A DNA stretch of 64,000 nucleotides. Origin: Roseisolibacter agri. GTDB lineage: Bacteria; Gemmatimonadota; Gemmatimonadetes; Gemmatimonadales; Gemmatimonadaceae. Location: positions 434,001 to 498,000 of the forward strand of contig NZ_BRXS01000006.1 in assembly GCF_030159095.1 (NCBI RefSeq), read 5' to 3'. The notes beneath the pieces were generated by a model. The model worked only from the letters and a program-made list of their open reading frames with translations. It had not been told where the DNA came from and made no database searches. The translations under genes were made by a program, and so were the position numbers. Positions 30,220-39,038 of the stretch are shown here, piece after piece; the first letter of the stretch is position 1; every line of letters starts with the position of its first letter.

Positions 30220-32049
30220 TCAGCGGCTCGGCGTCGCGCTCGTCGTCGCCGGTGCGGCCTGGCCGTCGCAGAGCGTCGCGAGCTGCCGCTGCGCGAACGG
30301 CTCCAGCTGCGCCACGTACTCCAGGTACTGCTTCGCGGCGTCGGGCGCGAGCTCCTGCCCCGCCTCGAGCCCGGCGCGCGCCGTCGCCACCGTCGCCGCG
30401 CCCTCGCGCGCCAGCGCGCAGCCGAGCGCCCGGTCCTTCTCCTGCGGCGCCTCGCGGAGCGCGGCGCTGGCCACCTGCAGCGCCGCGGTGCCGCGCAGGA
30501 AGCGCGACTGCGGCGTGGCGCGCACGCCGTCGGCGACGTCGAAGAAGCGCAGCGCGCGCGCGTAGTCGCCGCGCGCCTTGGTCTGCCCCGCCGCGCGCAG
30601 CAGGGCGTTCCCCTTCGCGAGCGCGAACTGCGCCACCAGCGACGAGTCCTCGCCTCGCGCCAGCGCGCGGCCGAGCGCCACCAGCGCGCTGTCGGGCCGC
30701 CCGAGGTCGAACTCCGCCTGCGCGAGCGACAGGAGCCCCTGCGGCAGCGCCGAATCCGCCTCGACGGCGCGGCGGGTCGCCTCGGCCGCGTCGGCCAGGC
30801 GCCCCTTGGCGCGGGCGTCGCGCGCCGCGAGCGTGTTGAGCTCCGCGCTCTTGGGGAAGAGCGCGAGCCCGCGCGGCAGCACCGAGTCGCTCTCGGCGCG
30901 CACGATCTCGGCGTAGAGCGCGTAGAGGCGCGAGTCCCTGGCGAAGCGCGTCACGCCGCGCGTCGCCAGCTCCAGCGCGCGGAGGACGTTGCCGTTGGCG
31001 CGGTGGGCCGTGACGAGGCGCAGGTACAGCGTGGAGTCGGACGCGGCGATGGAATCCGTCGCGAGCAGCGCCTCCCCGGCCTCCACGGCGCGCGCCCAGC
31101 TCCGGTTCTCGAAGGTGACCTGCCAGCGCAGCCGCTGGAGCTCCATCACGTCCTTGTGCTCCGCCGCAGCGGCGAGGGCGAGCGGCTCGGCGCGCTTCGC
31201 GTTGCCGCCCTCCATCAACCCGCGGATCCCGAACGCCACGAGCGTGGCGCTGCTGGAGTCCGTGGCGATGAGGCGCGTCCACATCGCCGCCGCCTCGTCG
31301 CGCCGCTTGAGCGCGTCGAGGGCGCGGGCGGCGCCCTCAAGGCCCTGCCGACTGGTCGAGTCGATGGCCAGCAGCTCGCGCGACTCGGCCAGCAGGTCGC
31401 TGGCCGCGGCGCCCGCGATGCGCATGGCCGAGACGAGGCAGGCGCGGGCGAAGGCGCCGCGGCTGTACGCCTGGATCCCGGCGCGCGCCGCCTGCACCGC
31501 CTGCTCCGCCTGGCTGTTCATCAGCGCGTTGGCGCAGCGGCGCTGCGGGACGAGCTGGGCCCGGGCGGCGGCGACCGCGCGGGCGAACTGGTCCGCGGCG
31601 GCCTCGAGCTTCGGGGCGCTGGCCAAGATCGGCTGGCGGGTCCCCCGGTCGCGCATCAGCCGGAGCTCGCCGGTGAGCTGGAAGGTGCCGCCGCGGCGGG
31701 CGACGCGGCCGACCACGAACTCGTCGCCGCGCGCCTGCCGCACGAGCGTCTCGATCACCGGGACCGGGTAGACGCTGTCGAGCGGGAAGGTGAGGTCGGG
31801 AATGCGGCGGAGCGCGTCGGCCTTGCTGATGACCTGGGCATCCTTCCCCTGGATCAGCTTCTCGATGCGCTCGCGGACCTCGTCGGCCGCCTGACGGCCG
31901 AGCTTGAGGTTGGCGCCGGCGTCCGGCTCGAACGTCGCGACGTAGAGGCCCTGCCGGGTGAACTCCTGGCCCTGGGCGCGGGCGATGGCCGGCGCGGCCA
32001 CGAGGGCGACGAGCAGGGCGGCGCGGACGAGTGGGGACGGTAGGGACAA
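30220..32049 (-). CDS. Exported TPR-like repeat protein
   Basis: A 609-residue protein with a signal peptide (LVRAALLVALVAAPAIARA). An N-terminal domain of about 110 residues follows, possibly a GNA1162/CsgG-like envelope domain (ELRLMRDRGTRQP). Long Ala-rich helical repeats then run to the C-terminus (such as ARDARAKGRLADAAEATRRA), typical of tetratricopeptide scaffolds. The ORF begins at a TTG (32049), which I accept because no ATG or GTG precedes the signal peptide; the start is uncertain. No catalytic motif is visible. It probably acts as a periplasmic assembly platform. Confidence 0.8.
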   Translation of the reverse strand: MSLPSPLVRAALLVALVAAPAIARAQGQEFTRQGLYVATFEPDAGANLKLGRQAADEVRERIEKLIQGKDAQVISKADALRRIPDLTFPLDSVYPVPVIETLVRQARGDEFVVGRVARRGGTFQLTGELRLMRDRGTRQPILASAPKLEAAADQFARAVAAARAQLVPQRRCANALMNSQAEQAVQAARAGIQAYSRGAFARACLVSAMRIAGAAASDLLAESRELLAIDSTSRQGLEGAARALDALKRRDEAAAMWTRLIATDSSSATLVAFGIRGLMEGGNAKRAEPLALAAAAEHKDVMELQRLRWQVTFENRSWARAVEAGEALLATDSIAASDSTLYLRLVTAHRANGNVLRALELATRGVTRFARDSRLYALYAEIVRAESDSVLPRGLALFPKSAELNTLAARDARAKGRLADAAEATRRAVEADSALPQGLLSLAQAEFDLGRPDSALVALGRALARGEDSSLVAQFALAKGNALLRAAGQTKARGDYARALRFFDVADGVRATPQSRFLRGTAALQVASAALREAPQEKDRALGCALAREGAATVATARAGLEAGQELAPDAAKQYLEYVAQLEPFAQRQLATLCDGQAAPATTSATPSR

Positions 32050-32236
32050 CGGGGCGAGACGGGGAGCCTGCGGGGCTCGGCGGGGTATGAGCGGGCGATC
32101 CGACGGGTGCTGCCGGCGCTACGGCACAGATGGCCGCAGCGTTGCAGCCTATTGCTGCACCGCGCCGGCGTCCATCGTCTCGTCCCAGCCCGAACGGACG
32201 CTTCACGACTCACCGGGATACCCGGGGGCGGCGTGC

Positions 32237-32265
32237 TTGAGCCACCCCGCGCCCGTCCTTAACTT
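32237..32265 (+). promoter_or_regulatory. Predicted promoter of the IscA/ErpA gene
   Basis: TTGAGC (32237-32242) and TAACTT (32260-32265) are spaced by 17 bases, about 50 bases upstream of the ATG at 32316. The other gene bordering this 266-base divergent gap reads away on the minus strand. Pattern-based only. Confidence 0.5.
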
Positions 32266-32315
32266 GCTGCAGCGCAGGCGCGAGCGACGCGCCGCCACCT
32301 CTCCGGAGAATCTCG

Positions 32316-32672
32316 ATGACCATCTCCTCCCAGCCCGAGCTCGCGCTCGTCGTCACCCCGGTCGCGACGACCGAGGTGAAGAAGTTCATGGACGCCGAGG
32401 GCGTGTCGTACGACCAGGGCGGGCTCCGCGTGTCCGTGCAGCCCGGCGGCTGCAGCGGCTTCAAGTACGGCCTGCTGATCGAGGATCAGGCGGCCGAGGA
32501 CGACCTGGTGCTCCAGCAGGAGGGCTTCCAGGTCTTCATCGACCCGTTCTCGGCGCAGTACATCAACGGCGTCGTGATCGACTACGTGACGTCGATGCAG
32601 GGGTCCGGCTTCACCTTCAAGAACCCGAACGCGACGGGCGGCTGCGGCTGCGGCAGCTCGTTCTCGGCCTGA
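32316..32672 (+). CDS. erpA: Iron-sulfur cluster assembly/insertion protein (ErpA/IscA family)
   Basis: An A-type carrier that hands Fe-S clusters to target enzymes. The 118-residue product has the three conserved cysteines: one in QPGGCSGFKYGL and two in the C-terminal GGCGCGSSFSA. The fold order is typical. A GGAGA ribosome site lies six bases before ATG 32316. It may be relevant that an Rrf2 regulator with possible Fe-S ligands is in this window, but it is 21 kb away. ErpA versus IscA is not decided by sequence alone. Confidence 0.93.
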   Translation: MTISSQPELALVVTPVATTEVKKFMDAEGVSYDQGGLRVSVQPGGCSGFKYGLLIEDQAAEDDLVLQQEGFQVFIDPFSAQYINGVVIDYVTSMQGSGFTFKNPNATGGCGCGSSFSA

Positions 32673-32688
32673 GCGTGCACCAACACTG

Positions 32689-34626
32689 ATGCCATCCACC
32701 GTCCCTGACGTCCGCACGGACGTCGGCGGCGTGGCGGAGGCCCGCGGCTCCCACGGGAGCCGCGGGCCTTCGCACGTCCCCGCCGGCTCCGGTCTCGAGC
32801 GCATCCGCACCATCGTCGTCCACGAGCACGACGACATCGCCCGCCTCGTCGCCGGCCGCATCGCGGCGCTGATCCGCGAGAAGCAGTCGCGGGGCGAGCG
32901 CGCCATCCTCGGCCTCGCCACCGGCTCGACGCCCATCGGCGTCTACCGGGAGCTGATCCGCATGCACCGCGAGGAAGGGCTGTCCTTCGCCAACGTCGTG
33001 ACGTTCAATCTCGACGAGTACTATCCGATGGCGCCGGACAGCATCCACTCGTACCACCGGTACATGTGGGAGAACCTGTTCTCGCACATCGACGTCCGGC
33101 CGGAGAACGTGCACATCCCCGAGGGGATGCTGCCGCGCGACCAGGTCGATGCCGCCTGCGCCGCGTACGAGGCGAAGATCCGCGAGGTCGGCGGGATCGA
33201 CTTCCAGATCCTCGGCATCGGCAAGACGGGCCACATCGGCTTCAACGAGCCGGGCTCCGGCGTCGAGAGCCGCACGCGCCTGGTGCACCTGGACGCGATC
33301 ACGCGCAAGGACGCCGCCGCGGACTTCTTCGGCGAGGAGAACGTCCCGCGCGAGGCGCTGACGATGGGCGTCGCCACGATCCTGGACGCGCGCGAGATCG
33401 CGATCCTCGCCACCGGCGAGCACAAGGCGGGCATCGTCCGCCGCGCGGTCGAGGGCGAGATCGACATCGAGGTCGCCGCGACGTTCCTGCAGCGCCACCC
33501 GGCGACGACGTTCTACGTCGACGACGCGGCCGCCGCGGACCTCACGCGCATCGCCACGCCGTGGCTGCTGGACGAGGTCGAGTGGACGCCCGACCTGATG
33601 GTGAAGGCGGTCGTCTGGCTGTCGCTGATGACCGGCAAGGGCATCCTCAAGCTGGAGCAGCGCGACTACGCCGAGCACCGCATGTCGTCGCTCGTCGCGC
33701 GCTGGGGGACGCCGGGCGCGGTGAACGGCGAGGTGTTCAACCTCCTGGGCGCCAAGATCCGCGGCAAGAGCAAGCTGCCGCGCGAGCGGAAGATCATCTG
33801 CTTCTCGCCGCACCCGGACGACGACGTGATCTCGATGGGCGGCATCCTGTACAAGCTGGTGCAGAACCGCAACGACATCACGGTCGCCTACATGACGAGC
33901 GGCAACATCGCCGTCTTCGACCACGACGTGCGGCGCTTCGTCGACTTCCTGGAGCGCCTGGACCACGAGCGCGGCGTGGGCGGCGCGCCGCTGCGCGCGT
34001 TCTCGGAGCGCGTGCACGAGTGCCTGGCCCAGAAGAAGCCGGGCGACGTCGACATCCCCGAGGTGCAGGACATCAAGCGCGTCATCCGCGAGGCCGAGGC
34101 GGTGAGCGGCATCGAGGTGATGGGCCTCTCGAAGGAGAACGCGCGCTTCCTCAACCTGCCGTTCTACCAGACCGGCAAGGTGCGCAAGGATCCGATCGGC
34201 CCCGCGGACGTGAAGATCGTGCGCGACCTCCTGGAGGAGGTGCAGCCCGACATCATCCTCGTCGCCGGCGATCTGTCCGACCCGCACGGCACGCACCGCA
34301 TGTGCAAGGAGGCGATCGACACCGCGCTCGCCGAGCTGCGCGCGGCGGGCAAGGCGCTGCCCGAGGTCTGGCTGTACCGCGGCGCGTGGCAGGAGTGGCC
34401 GATCACCGAGGCCACCTGGCTCGTGCCGATGTCGCAGGAGGAGCTGAAGATCAAGATCCAGGCGATCTTCAAGCACCAGTCGCAGAAGGACTCGGCGCCG
34501 TTCCCGGGCCAGGACGAGCGTGAGTTCTGGCAGCGCGTGGAGCAGCGGAACAAGGAGACCGCCGCGACCCTCGACCGCCTCGGGCTGGCCGAGTACTTCG
34601 CGATGGAAGCCTACGTGCTCGCATGA
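32689..34626 (+). CDS. nagB: Glucosamine-6-phosphate deaminase fused to a PIG-L (LmbE-like) domain
   Basis: Deaminates and isomerises GlcN-6-P to fructose-6-P. The first ~300 residues are NagB: GLATGSTPIGVYRELIRMH, the VTFNLDEYYPM active-site Asp, and LGIGKTGHIGFNEPGS. Residues about 370-560 form a PIG-L deacetylase-like domain with the metal motif SPHPDDDVISMGG and the late SDPHGTH. This 640-residue fusion is known from Bacteroidetes-type NagB. The PIG-L part could deacetylate GlcNAc-6-P, replacing NagA, which is absent here (inference). A strong hairpin lies within codons 17-27. ATG 32689 is the only candidate that keeps the full N-terminus, apart from a GTG at 32731. Confidence 0.92.
   Translation: MPSTVPDVRTDVGGVAEARGSHGSRGPSHVPAGSGLERIRTIVVHEHDDIARLVAGRIAALIREKQSRGERAILGLATGSTPIGVYRELIRMHREEGLSFANVVTFNLDEYYPMAPDSIHSYHRYMWENLFSHIDVRPENVHIPEGMLPRDQVDAACAAYEAKIREVGGIDFQILGIGKTGHIGFNEPGSGVESRTRLVHLDAITRKDAAADFFGEENVPREALTMGVATILDAREIAILATGEHKAGIVRRAVEGEIDIEVAATFLQRHPATTFYVDDAAAADLTRIATPWLLDEVEWTPDLMVKAVVWLSLMTGKGILKLEQRDYAEHRMSSLVARWGTPGAVNGEVFNLLGAKIRGKSKLPRERKIICFSPHPDDDVISMGGILYKLVQNRNDITVAYMTSGNIAVFDHDVRRFVDFLERLDHERGVGGAPLRAFSERVHECLAQKKPGDVDIPEVQDIKRVIREAEAVSGIEVMGLSKENARFLNLPFYQTGKVRKDPIGPADVKIVRDLLEEVQPDIILVAGDLSDPHGTHRMCKEAIDTALAELRAAGKALPEVWLYRGAWQEWPITEATWLVPMSQEELKIKIQAIFKHQSQKDSAPFPGQDEREFWQRVEQRNKETAATLDRLGLAEYFAMEAYVLA
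32739..32768 (+). terminator. 13-bp hairpin inside the nagB 5' coding region
   Basis: A perfect 13-bp GC stem (32739-32751 with 32756-32768) has a four-base loop (CACG) and is followed by TT. By design it looks like a terminator or attenuator for the erpA transcript, yet it falls about 50 bases after the predicted nagB ATG and no start codon exists between it and the conserved NagB domain. It may control readthrough or translation. Confidence 0.55.
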
Positions 34627-36164
34627 GCTCGCGCTTCGGGCTCCTCGACCTGCTGGTCCTGATCGCGTACCTGGCCGGCACCACGGGCCTCGGGATCTGG
34701 ATCGGCCGCAAGCAGAAGGACGCGAAGGACTACTTCGTCGCCGACCGCGCGATCCCGTGGTGGGCGGTGCTGTTCTCCATCGTCGCCAGCGAGACGAGCG
34801 CGCTGACGTTCATCAGCATCCCGGGCCTCGCCTACCTCGGCAACCTCGGGTTCCTGCAGGTCGTGGCCGGCTACATCATCGGCCGCATCGTCGTCTCCTA
34901 CACGCTGCTGCCGCGCTACTTCGAGGGCGACCTCGTGACCGCGTACGCGTTGCTCGAGCGCCGGTTCGGGCTCGGTGCGCGGCGCTTCACGTCCATCGTC
35001 TTCATGGTCACGCGCGCCATCGCCGACTCGGTGCGCGTGTTCGCGACGGCGATCCCGGTGGCCCTGCTCATCGGGCCCGCGGTGCCGCGGGAGTACGTGA
35101 TGCCGCTGGCGATCCTGATCCTCGGGCTGCTGACGGTCGTCTACACGTACAAGGGCGGGATGAAGGCCGTGGTGTGGACGGAGCTCGTGCAGGCGGGCGT
35201 CTACGTCCTCGGCGGGATCTCGGCGGTGGTGCTCCTCGGCCGCTCGGTGGCGGGCGGCTGGGGCAGCATCATCGACCAGGCGGGAGCGGCCGGGAAGCTG
35301 GTGGGGATCGACCTCTACACGGGGCTCGACCGCCCGCACACGATCTTCGCGGGGCTCATCGGCGGCGCCTTCCTGGCGATGGCGTCGCACGGCGCCGACC
35401 AGCTGATCGTGCAGCGGCTCCTGTCGTCCCGGAACCTGAAGGAGGCGCAGCGCGCGCTCATCGGCAGCGGCTTCGTCGTGTTCGTGCAGTTCACGCTCTT
35501 CCTGATGGTCGGCATCGGGCTCTGGGTCCTCTACGGCGGGCGCGAGTTCCCCGCCGCCGACCAGATCTTCCCGAGCTTCATCGTCGAGCGCATGCCGCCT
35601 GGCCTGCTGGGGCTGATCCTGGCCGCGATCGTGGCGGCGACGATGAGCACGCACTCGGGCACGATCAACTCGCTCGCCGCGGCAACGACGCACGACATCT
35701 ACCTGCCCCTCACGAAGCGCAGCCCGGACGATCCGCGCACGCTGAAGATGGGCAAGCTGTTCGCGCTGGTGTGGGGCCTGGGCCTGACGTTCGGCGCCCT
35801 GCTCTACCCCAACGATCCCAAGCTGCCGGTGGTCGTGGTGGCGCTGGCGATCGCGTCGTTCACCTACGGCGGCCTGCTGGGCGCGTTCTTCCTCGGCATC
35901 TTCTGGAAGCGCGCGATCCAGCGGGACATGATCCTCGGCATGTCGGTGGGGCTGTTCTGCATGGCGTTCATCGTGTTCGCCGGGCAGATCGCGCGCGTCG
36001 CGCCGGGGCTCGCGCCGACGCTGCTCCCCCTGTCGAAGATCGCGTGGCCGTGGTACGTGCTCATCGGGACGAGCATCACGCTGGCGACGGGGATCCTGTC
36101 GTCGCTCACGCACCCCGCGCCGACGACCGACCCGATGGCGATGCCGGCGAGGCGCGCGGCATGA
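34623..36164 (+). CDS. Sodium:solute symporter family (SSS) transporter, second copy
   Basis: A 513-residue symporter of about 13 helices. It opens LLDLLVLIAYLAGTTGLGIW with the DYFVADRAIPWW segment and the sodium-binding-region motif AAIVAATMSTHSGTINSLAA in helix 8. ATG 34623 overlaps the nagB stop by four bases (ATGA), and its stop overlaps the kinase gene behind. The substrate is most likely GlcNAc or a related amino sugar, given the flanking nagB and kinase. It is not a near copy of the SSS protein at 28309. Confidence 0.9.
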   Translation: MSSRFGLLDLLVLIAYLAGTTGLGIWIGRKQKDAKDYFVADRAIPWWAVLFSIVASETSALTFISIPGLAYLGNLGFLQVVAGYIIGRIVVSYTLLPRYFEGDLVTAYALLERRFGLGARRFTSIVFMVTRAIADSVRVFATAIPVALLIGPAVPREYVMPLAILILGLLTVVYTYKGGMKAVVWTELVQAGVYVLGGISAVVLLGRSVAGGWGSIIDQAGAAGKLVGIDLYTGLDRPHTIFAGLIGGAFLAMASHGADQLIVQRLLSSRNLKEAQRALIGSGFVVFVQFTLFLMVGIGLWVLYGGREFPAADQIFPSFIVERMPPGLLGLILAAIVAATMSTHSGTINSLAAATTHDIYLPLTKRSPDDPRTLKMGKLFALVWGLGLTFGALLYPNDPKLPVVVVALAIASFTYGGLLGAFFLGIFWKRAIQRDMILGMSVGLFCMAFIVFAGQIARVAPGLAPTLLPLSKIAWPWYVLIGTSITLATGILSSLTHPAPTTDPMAMPARRAA

Positions 36165-37093
36165 GCGTGATCGTGGTGGGGCTGGACGGCGGCGGCTCCA
36201 AGACGCGCGTCGTGGTGGCCGACGAGACCGGGCGCGCCCTCGGCACGATCGAGGGCCCCGCGTCGGCCGTGCGCCCGGGCGGCGTTGAGCACTCGGCCGA
36301 CGTGATCGCCGCCTGCGTGCGCGACGCGCTCGCGCACGCAGGCATGGAGCACGTCGCGCCGAAGGTGCTGTACGCGGGCGTGGCGGGCGTCGGCCGTGAG
36401 CCGGAGCGCGAGGCGCTCTGGCAGGCGCTCGTGTCGCGCGAGGTGGCGGAGGACGTGGCCGTGCATCCCGACGCGATGATCGCGCTCGACGACGCGTTCG
36501 CGGAGGGCGCGGGCGTGCTGCTGATCGCGGGCACGGGCTCGGTGGCGTTCGGGCGCGGTCCCGACGGCACCTTCCAGCGCTGCGGCGGCTGGGGCCCGAA
36601 CCTCGGCGACGAGGGGAGCGGCGCCTGGATCGGGCGGCGCGCGCTGAACATCGCCACGGGCTCGTCCGACGGCCGCGAGCCGGAGACGGCGCTCACGGAC
36701 GCGCTGCTGACGGCGATCGAGGCCGACGATCCGACCGCGCTCATCCCGTGGGCCGCGCAGGCGACGCCGGGCCAGCTCGCGCAGCTGGCGCCCGTCGTCT
36801 TCCGCGTGGCGGCGACCGGCGACCTGCGCGCCAACACGCTGCTCTCGCTCGCGGTGGAGGAGCTGGTGCTGCACGTGCGCACGCTCGCGCGGCGCCTGTT
36901 CGTCGACGAGCGGGCGGCGATCCCGGTCGCGCTGGCGGGTGGCCTGCTCGCGCGCGGCGGCCCGCTGCGCAAGCGGCTGGAGCACCGCCTCAAGACCGCG
37001 GTGCCGGGCGCGCAGCTGCGGCAGGAGGACGTCGACCCCGCGCGCGGCGCAGTGCGCGGCGCGCTGCGTCTGCTGGGCGTCGAGCTGGCGTAG
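36161..37093 (+). CDS. N-acetylglucosamine kinase-like protein (BadF/BadG/BcrA/BcrD ATPase family)
   Basis: Probably phosphorylates imported GlcNAc, giving the substrate for the upstream NagB-PIG-L protein. The 310-residue ASKHA-fold protein has phosphate-1 GLDGGGSKTRVVVAD, a catalytic Asp in VHPDAMIALDDAF, IAGTGSVAFGR, and GWGPNLGDEGSGAWIGRRAL with the GDEGSG motif typical of NAGK-like members. ATG 36161 overlaps the transporter stop. No 2-hydroxyacyl-CoA dehydratase gene is near, which argues against an activator role. Confidence 0.87.
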   Translation: MSVIVVGLDGGGSKTRVVVADETGRALGTIEGPASAVRPGGVEHSADVIAACVRDALAHAGMEHVAPKVLYAGVAGVGREPEREALWQALVSREVAEDVAVHPDAMIALDDAFAEGAGVLLIAGTGSVAFGRGPDGTFQRCGGWGPNLGDEGSGAWIGRRALNIATGSSDGREPETALTDALLTAIEADDPTALIPWAAQATPGQLAQLAPVVFRVAATGDLRANTLLSLAVEELVLHVRTLARRLFVDERAAIPVALAGGLLARGGPLRKRLEHRLKTAVPGAQLRQEDVDPARGAVRGALRLLGVELA

Positions 37094-37180
37094 CCCGGGG
37101 GGGGCGGTTCGGCCCTGGCGCGACCCGACGGGAGCTCCGATCTTCGGCCGTTCCCGTCGTCCCCCGCGCGGAGGTGTCGG

Positions 37181-37603
37181 ATGCGTCCTCAGCTCGCCCT
37201 GCTGCTCGTGTTCACGCCACTCGCGGCCGCGGCGCAGGAGCAGCCGCAGCCGCGGTTCGCCCCCGTCGCGCGGACCGAGCCGACGTCGGCGGAGGCGGCT
37301 CAGGAGCGCCTGCGCTCCCTGCGGCTCCAGGCGGCCGACTCGGCCGTCCGCTACGCCGGCGTGGCCAACGGGCAGCGGAAGGTCGCGCGCTCCCTCGTGG
37401 TCGCGGGCGCCGCGATCGTCGCCGGCTCGTACGCCCAGTGGGTGTCGGGGCCGACGCGTCGCGGGATGACCGCGGGCGGCGCGGCGCTCCTCGGCGCGGG
37501 ACTGGGTGTCGCGGGCGTGGGGGTGGTCCGCAACGACGCCGCCGACCGATCGGCGGCGACGGCGGCGCGCTGGCGGGACGTCGCCGAAGGCCGCGCACGC
37601 TGA
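37181..37603 (+). CDS. Small exported protein with central hydrophobic glycine-rich segment
   Basis: A 140-residue product with a signal peptide (PQLALLLVFTPLAAAAQ). A helical region (TSAEAAQERLRSLRLQAADS) is followed by one or two hydrophobic Gly/Ala segments (ARSLVVAGAAIVAG; GGAALLGAGLGVAGVGVV). A good ribosome site (GGAGGTG) lies before ATG 37181. I do not recognise the family. It may be an envelope protein attached by its hydrophobic hairpin. It follows the kinase gene by 87 bases. Confidence 0.7.
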   Translation: MRPQLALLLVFTPLAAAAQEQPQPRFAPVARTEPTSAEAAQERLRSLRLQAADSAVRYAGVANGQRKVARSLVVAGAAIVAGSYAQWVSGPTRRGMTAGGAALLGAGLGVAGVGVVRNDAADRSAATAARWRDVAEGRAR

Positions 37604-37623
37604 CGGCGCGACCAGGAAGGCGA

Positions 37624-37656
37624 ACGGGGCGCCCGGCCGATGGCCGGGCGCCCCGT
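37624..37656. terminator. Convergent terminator before the DAACS symporter gene
   Basis: A 15-bp perfect stem (37624-37638 with 37642-37656) with a three-base loop lies in the 88-base gap between convergent genes. It can end transcription from both sides. Confidence 0.82.
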
Positions 37657-37691
37657 CGCGCGTCGAGCCGCGTCGAGCCGTGTCGCCGCGG

Positions 37692-39038
37692 TCAGACCAC
37701 CGCGTGCTCCTGGCGCTCCAGCTCCGTCGCCTGCTGCGCCGCCAGCGCGGGCTGCTCGCCGAACACGCCCTCCCAGCGCGCCATCACGGCCGTCGCCAGG
37801 CAGTTGCCGACCAGGTTCACCGACGTGCGCGCCATGTCCATCAGCGCGTCGACGCCCAGGATCACCGCGACCGCCGACAGCGGGAGCCCGAACTGCGCGA
37901 GCGCGCCCGAGAGGATCACGAGCGACGCGCGCGGCACCGCGGCGACGCCCTTCGACGTCAGCATCAGCGTCAGCATCATCAGGATCTGCGTGCCGAGCGG
38001 CATGTCGATCCCGGCCGCCTGGGCGGCGAACACCGAGGCGAGCGCCAGGTACAGCGTGCTGCCGTCCAGGTTGAACGAGTAGCCCGTCGGCATCACGAAG
38101 GCGACGATCCGGCGCGGCACGCCGAACGCCTCCATCGCCTGCATCGCGCGCGGCAGCGCCGCCTCGGAGCTGGCCGTCGAGAACGCGATCAGCGCCGGCT
38201 CGCGCACCGCGGCGATGAACTTCTTGATCGGGATGCGGAAGAGCAGCGCGACGGGCACCAGCACCAGCAGGATGAACACCGCCAGCGCGCCGTACAGCGT
38301 CAGCACGAGCGTCGCCAGGTTGCGCAGCACGCCCAGCCCGCTCTTCGACACCGTGACCGCGATCGCGGCGCCGATGCCGATGGGCGCGTAGGCCATCACG
38401 AGGCCGACGAACTTGAACATCACCTGCGAGAGCGCGTCGCACCAGTCGAGCATCACCTGCTTCGGCCGCCCCTCGACCTTCGCCAGCCCGACGGCGAAGA
38501 GGATCGAGAAGAACACGATCTGCAGCACCTCGTTCGACGCCGCGGCCTCGAAGAAGCTCTGCGGGACGGTGTGCTCCAGGACGCTCGTGACGGTCGGCGT
38601 CTTGTTCGCCAGCTGCGCCGCCTCGCCCGCCTCGGCGGGGAGCGTGATGCCGTCGCCCGGGCGGACGAGGTTGACCGCGATCAGGCCGACCGCCAGTGCC
38701 AGCGTCGTGACGATCGCGAAGTAGATGATCGAGCGCAGCGCCAGCCGGCCCACCTTCTTCATGTCGTCCCCGTGGCCGGCGATGCCGATCACGAGGGTGC
38801 TGAAGAGCAGCGGGACGATCAGCGACTTGATCATCCGGATGAAGATCGTCCCCAGCACCCGCAGGTCGCTGGCGGCGAACCCGCCGTGCGCCGCGCGCTC
38901 GGCGTCCGGGAACGCGGCACCGACGGCGATGCCGACGACGAGCGAGATCAGGATCCACTGCGTCAGCGACACGCGGCGCAGCCCCGTGCGGGGCGGAGCC
39001 GGCGGCGTCGGTGCGGTGGCGGTGGTGGACAGGCTCAT
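37692..39038 (-). CDS. Dicarboxylate/amino acid:cation symporter (DAACS family)
   Basis: Imports glutamate, aspartate or C4-dicarboxylates with sodium or protons. The 448-residue protein has about eight helices and two re-entrant loops: the serine-rich FSTASSEAALPRAM motif (HP1), FVMPTGYSFNLDGS (helix 7) and DALMDMARTSVNLVGNCLA (helix 8, substrate-binding Asp and Arg; the usual final Asp is Asn here). ATG 39038 overlaps the stop of the APC permease. The partner aspartase is elsewhere in the window. Confidence 0.92.
   Translation of the reverse strand: MSLSTTATAPTPPAPPRTGLRRVSLTQWILISLVVGIAVGAAFPDAERAAHGGFAASDLRVLGTIFIRMIKSLIVPLLFSTLVIGIAGHGDDMKKVGRLALRSIIYFAIVTTLALAVGLIAVNLVRPGDGITLPAEAGEAAQLANKTPTVTSVLEHTVPQSFFEAAASNEVLQIVFFSILFAVGLAKVEGRPKQVMLDWCDALSQVMFKFVGLVMAYAPIGIGAAIAVTVSKSGLGVLRNLATLVLTLYGALAVFILLVLVPVALLFRIPIKKFIAAVREPALIAFSTASSEAALPRAMQAMEAFGVPRRIVAFVMPTGYSFNLDGSTLYLALASVFAAQAAGIDMPLGTQILMMLTLMLTSKGVAAVPRASLVILSGALAQFGLPLSAVAVILGVDALMDMARTSVNLVGNCLATAVMARWEGVFGEQPALAAQQATELERQEHAVV

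Noticed and set aside
36161-37093. Benzoyl-CoA reductase or 2-hydroxyglutaryl-CoA dehydratase activator
   Set aside because: No dehydratase or reductase subunits are nearby, and nagB with a transporter directly precedes it. The kinase role is more consistent.
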